Below, one piece after another: positions 16,691 to 25,781 of a DNA stretch of 40,007 nt. Location: positions 1-40,007 of the forward strand of contig NZ_RCOM01000014.1 of assembly GCF_003667225.1 (NCBI RefSeq), given 5' to 3'. This DNA comes from Kocuria rhizophila. Its GTDB lineage: Bacteria > Actinomycetota > Actinomycetes > Actinomycetales > Micrococcaceae. The notes beneath the pieces were generated by a model. It saw nothing but the letters and a program-made list of their open reading frames with translations. It did not search any database and was not told the DNA's origin. How positions within the stretch are numbered: the stretch's first letter is position 1; each line of letters opens with the position of its first letter. The position numbers and the translations under genes were made by a program.

Positions 16691-17626
16691 ATGACACACG
16701 AGAGCTTCCCCGCGCCCACGGACCGTCCCGCGCCCCTGTTCGGGACCCTGCTCACCGCCATGGTCACGGTCTTCCACGAGGACCGCTCCGTGGACCTCGA
16801 GGCCACCGCGGCCCTCGCCGTGCAGCTCGTGGACGACGGCTGCGACGGCCTGGTGGTGTGCGGCACCACGGGGGAGTACTCGACCATGACGGACGAGGAG
16901 AACCTCTCGGTGTTCCGCGCCGTCAAGGACGCCGTGGGCGGGAGGGTCCCCCTGCTCGCGGGCACGGGATCCAACGATACCGAGCACTCCCGGTACCTCT
17001 GCCTCGAGGCGGAGAAGATCGGGATGGACGGTCTGCTCGTGGTCACCCCGTACTACAACAAGCCCACCCAGGCCGGTGTCGAGGCCCACTTCCGCTCGCT
17101 CGCGGACTCCGTGGACACGCCCATCATGATGTACGACATCCCAGGCCGCTCCGGGATTCCGATCGAGCCCGGGACCATGATCTCGCTCGCCTCGCACCCC
17201 AACATCGTGGCCGTCAAGGATGCCAAGGCGGATTTCGTCGCCGCGTCCCGCGTCATGGCGGAGACGGACCTCGTGTTCTACTCCGGCGACGACGGTCTCA
17301 CCCTCCCGTGGATGGCCACCGGCGCCGCCGGGCTCGTGGGCGTGACCACCCACGTGGACACCGCGCGCTACCGCCGCATGATCGACGCCGTGCTGGCCTC
17401 GGACCTCGAGACCGCCCGCAGGCTCAACGCGGAGCTGCTGCCCCTCGTGCGCGCCACCATGACGCGCGTGCCCGGGGCCGTGGCCGCCAAGACCATTCTT
17501 CAGTGGCAGGACCGCCTGCCGAACGCCGTGGTGCGCCTGCCGCACGTGGCACCAACGCACACCGAGCTGGAGCAGATCCGTGCGGATCTGAGCACGTCGG
17601 TGATTGCGGACACTCTGACCAACTAG
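16691..17626 (+). CDS. dapA: 4-hydroxy-tetrahydrodipicolinate synthase
   Basis: A 311-residue DapA, which condenses pyruvate with aspartate semialdehyde. Family signatures: LFGTLLTAMVTVF, LVVCGTTGEYSTM (the GTTGE loop), LAGTGSNDTEHS, VVTPYYNKPTQAGVEAHF (active-site Tyr), MMYDIPGRSGI and the Schiff-base Lys176 in VAVKDAKAD. A GTG two codons upstream (16685) would add Met-Gly; I choose the ATG because of the TAACCT-N6-ATG arrangement. RNase J follows after 16 bases, the order dapA-rnj being common in Gram-positives. Confidence 0.96.
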   Translation: MTHESFPAPTDRPAPLFGTLLTAMVTVFHEDRSVDLEATAALAVQLVDDGCDGLVVCGTTGEYSTMTDEENLSVFRAVKDAVGGRVPLLAGTGSNDTEHSRYLCLEAEKIGMDGLLVVTPYYNKPTQAGVEAHFRSLADSVDTPIMMYDIPGRSGIPIEPGTMISLASHPNIVAVKDAKADFVAASRVMAETDLVFYSGDDGLTLPWMATGAAGLVGVTTHVDTARYRRMIDAVLASDLETARRLNAELLPLVRATMTRVPGAVAAKTILQWQDRLPNAVVRLPHVAPTHTELEQIRADLSTSVIADTLTN

Positions 17627-17642
17627 CAATGAAAGGGGTCTC

Positions 17643-19337
17643 ATGACCCAGTGGAACTCTTCCGATCTCGCTGAACCCCCCGCCCTGGCCAAGGACACGC
17701 TCCGCGTGGTCCCCCTGGGTGGCCTGGGGGAGGTCGGCCGGAACATGACCGTGTTCGAGATCAACGGGCAGCTGCTCGTGGTGGACTGCGGTGTGCTCTT
17801 CCCCGAGGAGACCCAGCCCGGCGTGGATCTCATCCTCCCGGACATCAACAACATCCGGGACCGCGTGGACGACATCGTGGCGATCGTGCTCACGCACGGC
17901 CACGAGGACCACATCGGCGCCGTCCCGTACCTGCTCAAGCGCCGCCCGGACATCCCCGTGATCGGCTCCCAGCTCACCCTCGCGCTGATCGAGGCCAAGC
18001 TCCAGGAGCACCGCATCAAGCCGTTCACCATGGCCGTGCGCGAGGGCCAGGTGGAGCGCCTCGGCGAGTTCGAGTGCGAGTTCGTGGCCGTGAACCACTC
18101 CATCCCGGACGCCCTGGCCGTGTTCCTGCGCACCAAGGCCGGCACCGTGCTGCACACGGGTGACTTCAAGATGGACCAGCTGCCCCTGGACGGGCGCATC
18201 ACGGACCTGCGCCACTTCGCACGTCTGGGCGAGGAGGGCGTGGACCTCTTCCTCACGGACTCCACGAACTCCGAGGTGCCGGGGTTCATCCCCTCCGAGA
18301 AGGCGATCGGTCCCGTGCTCGCGGACGTGGTCTCGCGAGCCAAGCAGCGCGTGATCGTGGCCTCATTCTCCTCCCACGTGCACCGCGTGCAGCAGGTGCT
18401 CGACGCCGCCGTGGCCAGCGGTCGCAAGGTCGTCCTCATGGGCCGCTCCATGATCCGCAACATGGCGATCGCGGAGAAGCTCGGCTACCTGGACGTCCCG
18501 CCGAACGTGCTCGTGGACCAGAAGAAGGTCGGGGACTACCCGGACGACAAGATCGTCATCATGTGCACCGGTTCCCAGGGCGAGCCCATGGCCGCGCTGT
18601 CCCGCATGGCCAACGGGGACCACAAGGTGCAGGTCAACGCGGGGGACACCGTGATTCTCGCGTCGTCGCTGATCCCCGGCAACGAGAACTCCGTGTTCCG
18701 CGTGATCAACGGCCTCATGCGCCTGGGCGCGAACGTGGTGCACAAGGGCAACGCCAAGGTCCACGTCTCCGGCCACGCCGGTGCCGGAGAGCTGCTCTAC
18801 TGCTACAACATCGTGGAGCCCGAGTACGTCATGCCGGTGCACGGCGAGATCCGCCACCTGATTGCCAACGGCGAGCTGGCGCGGGAGACCGGCGTGCCGG
18901 ACGACCACGTGATCCTCGCCGAGAACGGAACCGTGGTGGACATGCACGCCGGGAAGGTGAAGATCACCGGCCAGGTGGAGTGCGGCTTCATCTACGTGGA
19001 CGGCTCCTCCGTGGGGGAGATCACGGACGCGGACCTCAAGGACCGCATGACCCTCGGTGAGGAGGGCTTCATCTCGGTGGTGACCGTCGTGAACCGGGAC
19101 ACGGGCAAGATCGTCTCCGGTCCGGACATCCACGCCCGCGGCGTGGCCGAGGAGGACAAGGTCTTCAACGAGATCCGCCCCAAGGTGGCCGCGGCCCTCG
19201 AGGACGCCCTGAGCGAGAGCGGCAAGAACCACACCGCCCACCAGCTGCAGCAGATCGTGCGCCGCACCGTGGGCTCGTGGGTCTCCCGCAGGCTGCGTCG
19301 CAAGCCCATGATCGTGCCGGTGGTCGTGGAGGCCTGA
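17643..19337 (+). CDS. rnj: Ribonuclease J
   Basis: A 564-residue metallo-beta-lactamase/beta-CASP ribonuclease with endo- and 5'-3' exonuclease activity in RNA processing. GLGEVGRNMTVFE at the N-terminus, the metal-binding THGHEDHIG (His85, His87, Asp89, His90), VLHTGDFKMD, the beta-CASP motifs (SFSSHVHRVQQ, CTGSQGEPMAAL, GHAGAGELLY) and the MPVHGEIRHL motif are all intact, as is the C-terminal domain (from about 460). ATG with a clear AAAGGGG. It stands between dapA and ftsK, as in mycobacteria. A strong hairpin follows the stop. Confidence 0.97.
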   Translation: MTQWNSSDLAEPPALAKDTLRVVPLGGLGEVGRNMTVFEINGQLLVVDCGVLFPEETQPGVDLILPDINNIRDRVDDIVAIVLTHGHEDHIGAVPYLLKRRPDIPVIGSQLTLALIEAKLQEHRIKPFTMAVREGQVERLGEFECEFVAVNHSIPDALAVFLRTKAGTVLHTGDFKMDQLPLDGRITDLRHFARLGEEGVDLFLTDSTNSEVPGFIPSEKAIGPVLADVVSRAKQRVIVASFSSHVHRVQQVLDAAVASGRKVVLMGRSMIRNMAIAEKLGYLDVPPNVLVDQKKVGDYPDDKIVIMCTGSQGEPMAALSRMANGDHKVQVNAGDTVILASSLIPGNENSVFRVINGLMRLGANVVHKGNAKVHVSGHAGAGELLYCYNIVEPEYVMPVHGEIRHLIANGELARETGVPDDHVILAENGTVVDMHAGKVKITGQVECGFIYVDGSSVGEITDADLKDRMTLGEEGFISVVTVVNRDTGKIVSGPDIHARGVAEEDKVFNEIRPKVAAALEDALSESGKNHTAHQLQQIVRRTVGSWVSRRLRRKPMIVPVVVEA

Positions 19338-19362
19338 CGCCCCCGCGCCCCGCACGCACCCC

Positions 19363-19396
19363 ACGGCCCGTCCGGTCACCCGACCGGACGGGCCGT
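19363..19396 (+). terminator. Terminator after RNase J
   Basis: A perfect 14-pair stem (19363-19376 with 19383-19396), 6-nt loop, 26 bases after the stop. No T-run. It ends the dapA-rnj unit directly before the ftsK promoter. Confidence 0.8.
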
Positions 19397-19408
19397 CGTG
19401 CGTCCGGG

Positions 19409-19414
19409 TACCCT
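19409..19414 (+). promoter_or_regulatory. -10 box TACCCT, predicted leaderless ftsK promoter
   Basis: TACCCT is 6 nt upstream of the ftsK ATG and just downstream of the RNase J terminator, so ftsK must have its own promoter here. The GGAG in the 6-nt spacer is too close to act as a Shine-Dalgarno. Together these predict a leaderless message. Confidence 0.5.
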
Positions 19415-19420
19415 GGAGCA

Positions 19421-22324
19421 ATGGCGTCACGAACTACCCCCGCGCGCTCGTCGAAGACCACCAGCCGGTCCAAGTCCCCCGCGCGGTCCCCCAGGAACGG
19501 CAAGAAGACCCCGGCACGCACCACGCCCGCGGGGCCCTCTGCCGGCGCCACCGCGCTGCGCGCCGTGGTGGGGGCGTGGTCCGGGGCCGGACACGTGGTG
19601 GGCGCTGCGGTGCGTCGCGTGGGCACGCTGCGCACGGACATCGCCCCCGAGCAGCGCCGCGACGGCGGAGCGCTCGTGTGGCTCGTGCTCGCCGTGCTGA
19701 TCGCCGCGGTGGAGTGGTGGAACCTGCGCGGCGTGGACTTCGCCCCGATCGCGGTTCCGGCCTCGTGGGTGCACTCCGTGGTCGGCGGCACGTTCGGCTT
19801 CATGGCCCTGGTGCTCCCCATCTTCTGCTTCTGCTTCGCCATCCGGGTGTTCCGCCACCCGGAGCCCACGCAGGCCAACAACCGCGTGGCGATCGGCCTG
19901 CTGGCCCTCACCGTCGCAGGCTCCGGCACCGCCCACCTTGCGGGGGGCTCCCCGGACCTCGGGGACGGCTTCGAGGCCGTGTGGCGCGCCGGCGGCTTCG
20001 TGGGCTTCCTCGCCGCAGATCCGCTGTCCTCACTCATCACCCCGTGGGGAGCACTCGCCGTCTTCGTCCTGCTGGCCGTCCTGGCACTGCTGGTGATGAC
20101 CGCCACACCCGTGGGGGAGATTGGCCCGCGCCTGCGCGAGCTCTACCGCCGTCTGACCGGTCAGACCGAACCCCGCACCACGGACCTCTCGGCGCCCGAG
20201 CACGACCGCTCGTACCTGGATCCCGCGCCCGCACGCGGTTCCAAGCGTGCGTCCCGGGCGGAGAAGCGCCGGCAGCGTCAGGACCTCGACCGCTACGACG
20301 GGGACGAGGCCTTCGAACGCGCCGTGGTGGACGAGGCCAACCGCCGGGAGGCGCGCGGTGCCGCGGCCACGAGCGTGTTCGACGTGGGATCCCACACCGC
20401 AGAGCCGGCCGCCCGCCGCGCCGGCTCCTCCGGCACCCGCGCAGGCACGGCGGCGTCGGGCTCCAGCGCCGCGGACTCCCAGGCCACCGAGGTCGTGCCG
20501 AGCCCCGAGCCCGGGCCGCGCCCCGGCGAGAAGCGCCCCACGCGTTCCCAGCGGGAGGCCCAGAAGCTGCGCGAAGAGCAGGGGATCACGCCCGCCGCGG
20601 ACACCGCGGCGGCCTCGGACGCCCCCGCGCTCGACGTCACGGCCGAGGCCGACGCCGCGCGCACCCACACGCCCAGCACGCCCATCCCCGCCCGGTCCGA
20701 GCAGCTCAAGCTCGCGGGCGACGTCGCCTACAGCCTCCCGCCCGTCGCGGACCTCGTGCAGGGCCCGCCCGCCAAGGAGCGCTCCGAGGCGAACGACCAG
20801 GTGGTCAGCGCGCTCACCAGCGTGCTGCAGCAGTTCAAGGTGGACGCCGAGGTCACCGGCTTCTCCCGCGGGCCCACGGTCACGCGCTACGAGATCGAGC
20901 TCGGCTCGGGCACCAAGGTGGAGCGTGTCACGGCGCTGTCCAAGAACATCGCCTACGCGGTGGCCTCCGCGGACGTGCGCATCCTGTCGCCGATCCCCGG
21001 CAAGTCCGCGATCGGCATCGAGATCCCCAACACGGACCGCGAGACCGTGGCACTGGGCGACGTGCTGCGCTCCCAGAAGGCCCGCGCGTCCGAACACCCC
21101 ATGGTCATGGGCGTGGGCAAGGACGTCGAGGGCGGATTCGTGCTCGCGAACCTCGCCAAGATGCCGCACATGCTCGTGGCAGGTGCCACGGGTGCGGGCA
21201 AGTCCTCGTTCGTGAACTCGATGATCGTGTCCATCCTCATGCGATCCACCCCGGACGAGGTCCGCCTGGTGATGGTGGACCCCAAGCGCGTGGAGCTCAC
21301 CGCGTACGAGGGCGTGCCCCACCTGATCACGCCCATCATCACCAACCCCAAGAAGGCCGCCGAGGCCCTGCAGTGGGTGGTGCGGGAGATGGACGCGCGC
21401 TACGACGACCTCTCGCACTTCGGGTACAAGCACATCGACGACTTCAACAAGGCCGTGCGCAACGGCAAGGTGCAGCCGGAGCCCGGGTCCAAGCGGACCA
21501 TCCGGCCCTACCCGTACCTGCTGGTGATCGTGGACGAGCTCGCGGACCTCATGATGGTGGCTCCGCGGGACGTGGAGGACGCGATCGTGCGCATCACCCA
21601 GCTCGCGCGTGCGGCCGGCATCCACCTGGTGCTGGCCACCCAGCGGCCCTCCGTGGACGTGGTCACCGGTCTGATCAAGGCCAACGTGCCCTCCCGCATG
21701 GCGTTCGCCACGTCCTCCGTGACGGATTCGCGCGTGGTCCTGGACCAGGCCGGCGCGGAGAAGCTGATCGGCCAGGGTGACGCCCTGTTCCTGCCGATGG
21801 GCGCCTCCAAGCCCATGCGCGTGCAGGGAGCCTGGGTCTCGGAGTCCGAGATCCACAAGGTCGTGGAGCACGTCAAGGCGCAGATGACCGTGGACTACCG
21901 GGACGACGTCGTCCAGGAGGCCCCGCAGAAAACCATCGACGAGGACATCGGGGATGACCTCGACGTCCTGCTGCAGGCCGCCGAGCTGGTCATCACCACC
22001 CAGTTCGGCTCCACGTCCATGCTGCAGCGCAAGCTGCGCGTGGGCTTCGCCAAGGCCGGGCGGCTCATGGACCTGCTCGAGTCCCGGGGCGTGGTGAGCC
22101 CGTCAGAGGGCTCCAAGGCCCGGGACGTGCTGGTCAAGCCCGACGACCTCGCCGCGACCCTCGCGCTGATCCGCGGGGAGGAGCCGCCCTCGCCCGATCC
22201 GCAGCCCGTGGGCGGTTCCGTGGACTACGGCGAGGACCCCGTGGAGGCGTCGCTCGCCGACGTGGCCCACGACTACCACGACGGATCCACCACCGAGGAC
22301 GCATGGGAGCTGACAGGACGATGA
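19421..22324 (+). CDS. ftsK: DNA translocase FtsK/SpoIIIE
   Basis: A 967-residue septal DNA pump that clears chromosome termini at division. A basic N-terminal tail is followed by four membrane helices (about 75-230: GGALVWLVLAVLIAAVEWW, GFMALVLPIFCFCFAI, VAIGLLALTVAGSG, LAVFVLLAVLALLVM), then a long Ala/Pro/Glu/Arg-rich linker (about 245-430). The motor has the Walker A AGATGAGKSS (Lys594), the Walker B LLVIVDELADLMM and LATQRPSVDVVTGLIKANVP; the C-terminal winged-helix gamma domain (LITTQFGSTSMLQRKLRVGFAKAGRL style) binds KOPS-type sites. The ATG at 19421 was chosen over an overlapping longer frame starting inside RNase J. The stop overlaps the pgsA start (ATGA). Confidence 0.97.
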   Translation: MASRTTPARSSKTTSRSKSPARSPRNGKKTPARTTPAGPSAGATALRAVVGAWSGAGHVVGAAVRRVGTLRTDIAPEQRRDGGALVWLVLAVLIAAVEWWNLRGVDFAPIAVPASWVHSVVGGTFGFMALVLPIFCFCFAIRVFRHPEPTQANNRVAIGLLALTVAGSGTAHLAGGSPDLGDGFEAVWRAGGFVGFLAADPLSSLITPWGALAVFVLLAVLALLVMTATPVGEIGPRLRELYRRLTGQTEPRTTDLSAPEHDRSYLDPAPARGSKRASRAEKRRQRQDLDRYDGDEAFERAVVDEANRREARGAAATSVFDVGSHTAEPAARRAGSSGTRAGTAASGSSAADSQATEVVPSPEPGPRPGEKRPTRSQREAQKLREEQGITPAADTAAASDAPALDVTAEADAARTHTPSTPIPARSEQLKLAGDVAYSLPPVADLVQGPPAKERSEANDQVVSALTSVLQQFKVDAEVTGFSRGPTVTRYEIELGSGTKVERVTALSKNIAYAVASADVRILSPIPGKSAIGIEIPNTDRETVALGDVLRSQKARASEHPMVMGVGKDVEGGFVLANLAKMPHMLVAGATGAGKSSFVNSMIVSILMRSTPDEVRLVMVDPKRVELTAYEGVPHLITPIITNPKKAAEALQWVVREMDARYDDLSHFGYKHIDDFNKAVRNGKVQPEPGSKRTIRPYPYLLVIVDELADLMMVAPRDVEDAIVRITQLARAAGIHLVLATQRPSVDVVTGLIKANVPSRMAFATSSVTDSRVVLDQAGAEKLIGQGDALFLPMGASKPMRVQGAWVSESEIHKVVEHVKAQMTVDYRDDVVQEAPQKTIDEDIGDDLDVLLQAAELVITTQFGSTSMLQRKLRVGFAKAGRLMDLLESRGVVSPSEGSKARDVLVKPDDLAATLALIRGEEPPSPDPQPVGGSVDYGEDPVEASLADVAHDYHDGSTTEDAWELTGR

Positions 22325-22953
22325 CCGCACACCAGGCCGCCGCACCGCACGGGGAGCCGGCACCCAACAGCTCCAACTGGAACCTGCCCAACGCGCTGAC
22401 GGCGCTGCGCATCGTGATGGTGCCGTTCTTCATCTGGTTCCTGTGGGCCGGAGGGCCCCACGGGCAGGACTCCACGGGCATGCGCTGGGCGGCGGTGATC
22501 ACGTTCGGGCTGGCCATGTACACGGACAAGCTGGACGGGGACCTCGCCCGGGCCCGCAACCTCATCACGAGCTTCGGCAAGATCGCGGACCCGATCGCGG
22601 ACAAGCTGCTCACGGGTTCGGCCTTCGTGGTGCTCTCGTTGCTGGGCGAGCTGTGGTGGTGGGTGACCATTCTGATCCTCGTGCGCGAGTGGGGCATCAC
22701 GGTCATGCGCTTCGTGGTCATCCGCTACGGCGTGATGGCGGCCTCCAAGGGCGGCAAGACCAAGACGGTGCTGCAGACCGCGGCCCTCATCGCGCTGCTG
22801 CTGCCGCTCTCGCCGGTTCTGGGCGAGTGGTGGCTGTGGTTCGCGTGGTTCCTCACCGCGCTCGCCCTCGCCGCCACCCTGGTCACCGGCGTCGACTACG
22901 TGGTCAAGGCCGTGCAGCTGCGCAACCGGGCGGTGCGCGGGGAGACCGCGTGA
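22321..22953 (+). CDS. pgsA: CDP-diacylglycerol-glycerol-3-phosphate 3-phosphatidyltransferase
   Basis: A 210-residue membrane enzyme that makes phosphatidylglycerophosphate. The CDP-alcohol phosphatidyltransferase signature D-x2-DG-x2-AR-x8-G-x3-D-x3-D is complete: TDKLDGDLARA, then G, then D and D in GKIADPIADK. NLPNALTALRIVMVPFF at the N-terminus is the family start, and about five or six membrane helices follow. ATG at 22321 overlaps the ftsK TGA; AGGACG precedes it. The paralog could use another CDP-alcohol acceptor, but PgsA next to cinA and clgR downstream of ftsK is the standard actinobacterial arrangement. Confidence 0.93.
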   Translation: MTAHQAAAPHGEPAPNSSNWNLPNALTALRIVMVPFFIWFLWAGGPHGQDSTGMRWAAVITFGLAMYTDKLDGDLARARNLITSFGKIADPIADKLLTGSAFVVLSLLGELWWWVTILILVREWGITVMRFVVIRYGVMAASKGGKTKTVLQTAALIALLLPLSPVLGEWWLWFAWFLTALALAATLVTGVDYVVKAVQLRNRAVRGETA

Positions 22954-23489
22954 CGGCGTCGGGCCGGGGGCACGACGCCGCCGCGGCCGGTTCCGGGGCA
23001 CCGCACCCCGCGTGCGGTGCGGCCGAGCTGGTGCACCGCGCCACGGAGCGCGGCGTGAGCGTGGGGACCGCGGAGTCCCTCACCGGCGGGGCGGTGGCCT
23101 CGGAGATCGTCACGGTGGCCGGGGCGTCGGCGTGCTTCGAGGGCGCGGTGGTGAGCTACTCGCACGAGGTCAAGGAACGGGTGCTGGGAGTGCCCCACGA
23201 GCTGCTGGAGGATCGCGGCGCCGTGGACCCGGACGTGGCGGTCGCCATGGCCCGGGGCGCCCGCGCGTGCCTGGGCGTGGACTGGGCGCTGTCCACCACG
23301 GGGGTGGCCGGTCCGGAGCCGCACGACGGCCACGCCGTGGGGACGGTGTTCGTGGGGATCAGCGGGCCCGGTGTGGACCGGGCCGAGCGCCTGGACCTGC
23401 CGGGGGACCGGGCCGCCATCCGCGCGGCCACGGTCCGTCACGCGATCGACATACTGGCGACTCAAATCTCACTCCCAGGCAATGCCTAG
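22950..23489 (+). CDS. CinA-family protein, C-terminal domain only (NMN deamidase type)
   Basis: A 179-residue stand-alone CinA_C protein, the domain that hydrolyses nicotinamide mononucleotide (PncC-like) in NAD salvage. Seen: GVSVGTAESLTGGAVASEIVTVAGASACFEGAVVSYSHEVKERVLGV and LSTTGVAGPEPHDGHAVGTVFVG. The MoCF/COG1058 N-terminal domain of full-length competence protein CinA is absent, the normal short form. GTG overlaps the pgsA TGA (GTGA). The gene ends with a small inverted repeat AGGCAATGCCT around the stop. A competence role is not implied. Confidence 0.9.
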   Translation: MTASGRGHDAAAAGSGAPHPACGAAELVHRATERGVSVGTAESLTGGAVASEIVTVAGASACFEGAVVSYSHEVKERVLGVPHELLEDRGAVDPDVAVAMARGARACLGVDWALSTTGVAGPEPHDGHAVGTVFVGISGPGVDRAERLDLPGDRAAIRAATVRHAIDILATQISLPGNA

Positions 23490-23637
23490 TGCATTTCGTC
23501 CGGCGGCAGGGAACAATTGAACATGCAAGCACGTTATGCGTGACAGAGCTTGAGCCGTCAGGGCGCAAGACCTCGAACCCGTCGCATCCGATGGATGTGC
23601 AGAGCCCGTTCGTTCACACGAGGAGTAGGCAATTCAC

Positions 23638-24063
23638 ATGACCAAGCAACCCGTGTCTGTCAATGGTGTCGTCCGTTGGAAGGACGTGGGTGTGGCAGAT
23701 GACGTCAACACGGACTCCCACGAGGCCAAGGTGGGCGTCCTGCGCCAGGAGATCGGGGAGGTGCTGCGCAGCGTCCGGCAGCGTCAGGGCCGCACCCTCC
23801 GCGAGGTCTCGCACCTCGCCCGTGTCTCCCTGGGGTACCTGAGCGAGGTGGAGCGCGGCCAGAAGGAGGCATCTTCCGAGCTGCTCGCCTCGATCTGCAC
23901 GGCACTGGACATTCCCATGTCCCAGATGCTGCGCGAGGTGGCGGACCGGCTGGCCTACGCCGAGGGCAACTACATCCCCGACACCGTTCCGTCCGAGCTG
24001 ACCGACGAGTTCACCCGCGAGGTGCGTCAGCTGCGCGGAGGCACGGCGGCCGGCGCCCACTGA
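23638..24063 (+). CDS. clgR: XRE-family regulator, ClgR-like
   Basis: A 141-residue DNA-binding protein. The Cro/C1-type helix-turn-helix ([58 protein letters not shown], about 33-90) is characteristic of ClgR, the activator of clp protease and stress genes in Actinobacteria. Context (pgsA-cinA-clgR-DUF3046-recA) agrees. Start uncertain: ATG 23638 has AGGAG 12 bases away, whereas an in-frame GTG at 23692 has GGAAGGA at ideal distance and would give 123 residues. I keep the ATG because the N-terminal [11 protein letters not shown] looks coding. The 148-base gap upstream shows no clear ClgR operator. A terminator follows. Confidence 0.85.
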   Translation: MTKQPVSVNGVVRWKDVGVADDVNTDSHEAKVGVLRQEIGEVLRSVRQRQGRTLREVSHLARVSLGYLSEVERGQKEASSELLASICTALDIPMSQMLREVADRLAYAEGNYIPDTVPSELTDEFTREVRQLRGGTAAGAH

Positions 24064-24111
24064 TCCACTCCCACCGACCCGTTGGGCACACCACCGCGTG
24101 AGCCCGGAGCA

Positions 24112-24144
24112 GCAGCGGACCCGCCCAGGGGGCGGGTCCGCTGC
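24112..24144 (+). terminator. Terminator after the clgR-like gene
   Basis: A perfect 15-pair stem (24112-24126 with 24130-24144) with a 3-nt loop AGG, about 49 bases after the stop. No T-run. The strongest hairpin in the window. Confidence 0.85.
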
Positions 24145-24240
24145 CGTGTCCGCCGTGCGGCGACGTCCGGTTCGCTGGGCCCACCGGATTCGACCGGTCA
24201 GCACCCGTGCCTCTGCACCACCACCCGAGGAGTTCACGCC

Positions 24241-24462
24241 ATGCGAGTCAGCACGTTCTGGGAGCTGATGTCCCACGAGTTCGGGGCCAGCTACTGCCGG
24301 GTTCTCGCGGACGACCTGGTGCTGAGTGAGGTGGGGGAGCGCACCGCCACGGAGGCCCTTGCGGCCGGGGTGGACCCCAAGTCCGTGTGGTTCGCGGTGT
24401 GCCGCGCGCAGGACGTCCCCGAGTCCCGGTGGTGGGGCCCGGACCAGCCGCCCAGGAGCTGA
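24241..24462 (+). CDS. DUF3046 family protein
   Basis: A 73-residue protein, MRVSTFWELMSHEFGASYCRVLADDLVLSEVGERTATEALAAGVDPKSVWFAVCRAQDVPESRWWG split across its length, typical of DUF3046, a small actinobacterial family of unknown function found immediately upstream of recA. The ATG at 24241 is preceded by GAGGAGTTCACGCC; a longer open frame starting at 24082 crosses the clgR terminator and is rejected. No catalytic motif. It probably has its own transcript, beginning after the terminator and ending before the recA promoters. Confidence 0.88.
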   Translation: MRVSTFWELMSHEFGASYCRVLADDLVLSEVGERTATEALAAGVDPKSVWFAVCRAQDVPESRWWGPDQPPRS

Positions 24463-24479
24463 CGTGCACCGAGCATGAT

Positions 24480-24495
24480 TCGAAGGTATATTCGA
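24480..24495 (+). promoter_or_regulatory. LexA (SOS) box of recA
   Basis: TCGAA-N6-TTCGA, 16 bases, matches the actinobacterial SOS box half-sites. A TATATT -10-like hexamer (24487-24492) lies inside it, so LexA would block that promoter directly. 121 bases separate it from the recA ATG. Confidence 0.8.
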
Positions 24496-24538
24496 AGGGC
24501 GTCACGCGGGCTCCACAGGCGGCCCGGTTCCTTATGGG

Positions 24539-24560
24539 TGTCGGACACCCTCGTTAGCGT
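24539..24560 (+). promoter_or_regulatory. PafBC-type (RecA-NDp-like) damage promoter of recA
   Basis: TGTCGG at 24539-24544, then TAGCGT at 24555-24560. Counting from the known mycobacterial consensus (tTGTCRgtg, 8 bases, TAnnnT) the core TGTCR and the 8-base spacing to TAnnnT are exact; the flanking positions differ. The upstream half is also part of a 7-bp inverted repeat (24536-24550). It predicts a LexA-independent start near 24567, leader about 50 nt. Confidence 0.6.
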
Positions 24561-24616
24561 GGACCGCGAAGACATCGACAGGGCCTGGACCAGGCCCCTG
24601 AGACCCGAGGTGAATC

Positions 24617-25768
24617 ATGGCAGCCAAGTCCAAGGGTGCATCCGCTCCCACGCCGTCTCAGACGGCCGGCTCCGATCGGCAGAAGGCGCTCGACACCGTC
24701 CTCTCGCAGATCGACAAGAACTACGGCAAGGGCTCGGTCATGCGCCTGGGCGACCGCCCGGCCACCAAGATCGAGACCATCCCCACGGGCTCCATCGCGC
24801 TGGACGTCGCCCTGGGCATCGGCGGCTTCCCCCGCGGCCGCGTGGTCGAGATCTACGGCCCGGAGTCCTCCGGCAAGACCACCGTGGCACTGCACGCCGT
24901 GGCCAGTGTCCAGAAAGCGGGCGGCATTGCGGCCTTCATCGACGCGGAGCACGCGCTGGACCCGGCCTACGCGGAGAAGCTCGGTGTGGACACCGACAAC
25001 CTCCTCGTGTCCCAGCCGGACACCGGTGAGCAGGCCCTGGAGATCATGGACATGCTCGTGGGCTCCGGGTCCATCGACATCATCGTCATCGACTCCGTGG
25101 CCGCGCTGGTGCCCAAGGCCGAGATCGAGGGCGAGATGGGCGACAGCCACGTGGGTCTGCAGGCCCGCCTGATGTCCCAGGCGCTGCGGAAGATCACGGG
25201 CCGGCTGTCCCACACGAACACCACGGCCATCTTCATCAACCAGCTGCGCGAGAAGATCGGCGTGTTCTTCGGCTCCCCGGAGACCACCACGGGTGGCAAG
25301 GCGCTGAAGTTCTACGCCTCCGTGCGCGTGGACGTCCGGCGTATCGAGACGCTCAAGGACGGCGCCAACCCCGTGGGCAACCGCACCCGCGCCAAGATCG
25401 TGAAGAACAAGATGGCTCCGCCCTTCAAGCAGGCCGAGTTCGACATCCTCTACGGCCAGGGCATCTCCATCGAGGGCGGCCTGATCGACATGGGGGTCGA
25501 ACACGGGATCGTCAAGAAGTCCGGCGCCTGGTTCACCTACGAGGGTGACCAGCTGGGCCAGGGCAAGGAGAACTCCCGCCGCTTCCTCAAGGACAACCCC
25601 GAGCTGGCGCAGGAGATCGAACGGAAGATCCTGGTGAAGCTGGGCATCTCCGAGGACCCGGACGAGGCCTCGCAGGACCCGGAGGGGCTGGACACGGAAA
25701 CCGGGGAGCTGGATCCGGATGCACCCTTCGCCCCGCAGCAGAGCGACACCGAGCTGCCCGCCTTCTGA
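24617..25768 (+). CDS. recA: Recombinase RecA
   Basis: A 383-residue RecA, the strand-exchange ATPase and LexA co-protease. The Walker [10 protein letters not shown] (81-89), [22 protein letters not shown]-type Walker B and L1 loop, [45 protein letters not shown] (L2 and DNA-binding region) and the C-terminal domain with a Glu/Asp-rich tail are all present. A 22-residue N-terminal extension precedes the conserved [13 protein letters not shown]. No intein. ATG with GAGGTGAATC. recX follows after 13 bases, and the promoter region carries both a LexA box and a PafBC-like site. Confidence 0.99.
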   Translation: MAAKSKGASAPTPSQTAGSDRQKALDTVLSQIDKNYGKGSVMRLGDRPATKIETIPTGSIALDVALGIGGFPRGRVVEIYGPESSGKTTVALHAVASVQKAGGIAAFIDAEHALDPAYAEKLGVDTDNLLVSQPDTGEQALEIMDMLVGSGSIDIIVIDSVAALVPKAEIEGEMGDSHVGLQARLMSQALRKITGRLSHTNTTAIFINQLREKIGVFFGSPETTTGGKALKFYASVRVDVRRIETLKDGANPVGNRTRAKIVKNKMAPPFKQAEFDILYGQGISIEGGLIDMGVEHGIVKKSGAWFTYEGDQLGQGKENSRRFLKDNPELAQEIERKILVKLGISEDPDEASQDPEGLDTETGELDPDAPFAPQQSDTELPAF

Positions 25769-25781
25769 GTGAGGTGATCCG

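Noticed and set aside
16028-18463. Open frame (811 codons) antisense to dapA and RNase J
   Set aside because: Spans two clear genes, low complexity, no start signal.
20030-21871. Open frame (613 codons) antisense to ftsK
   Set aside because: Composition artefact of GC-rich third positions on the opposite strand.
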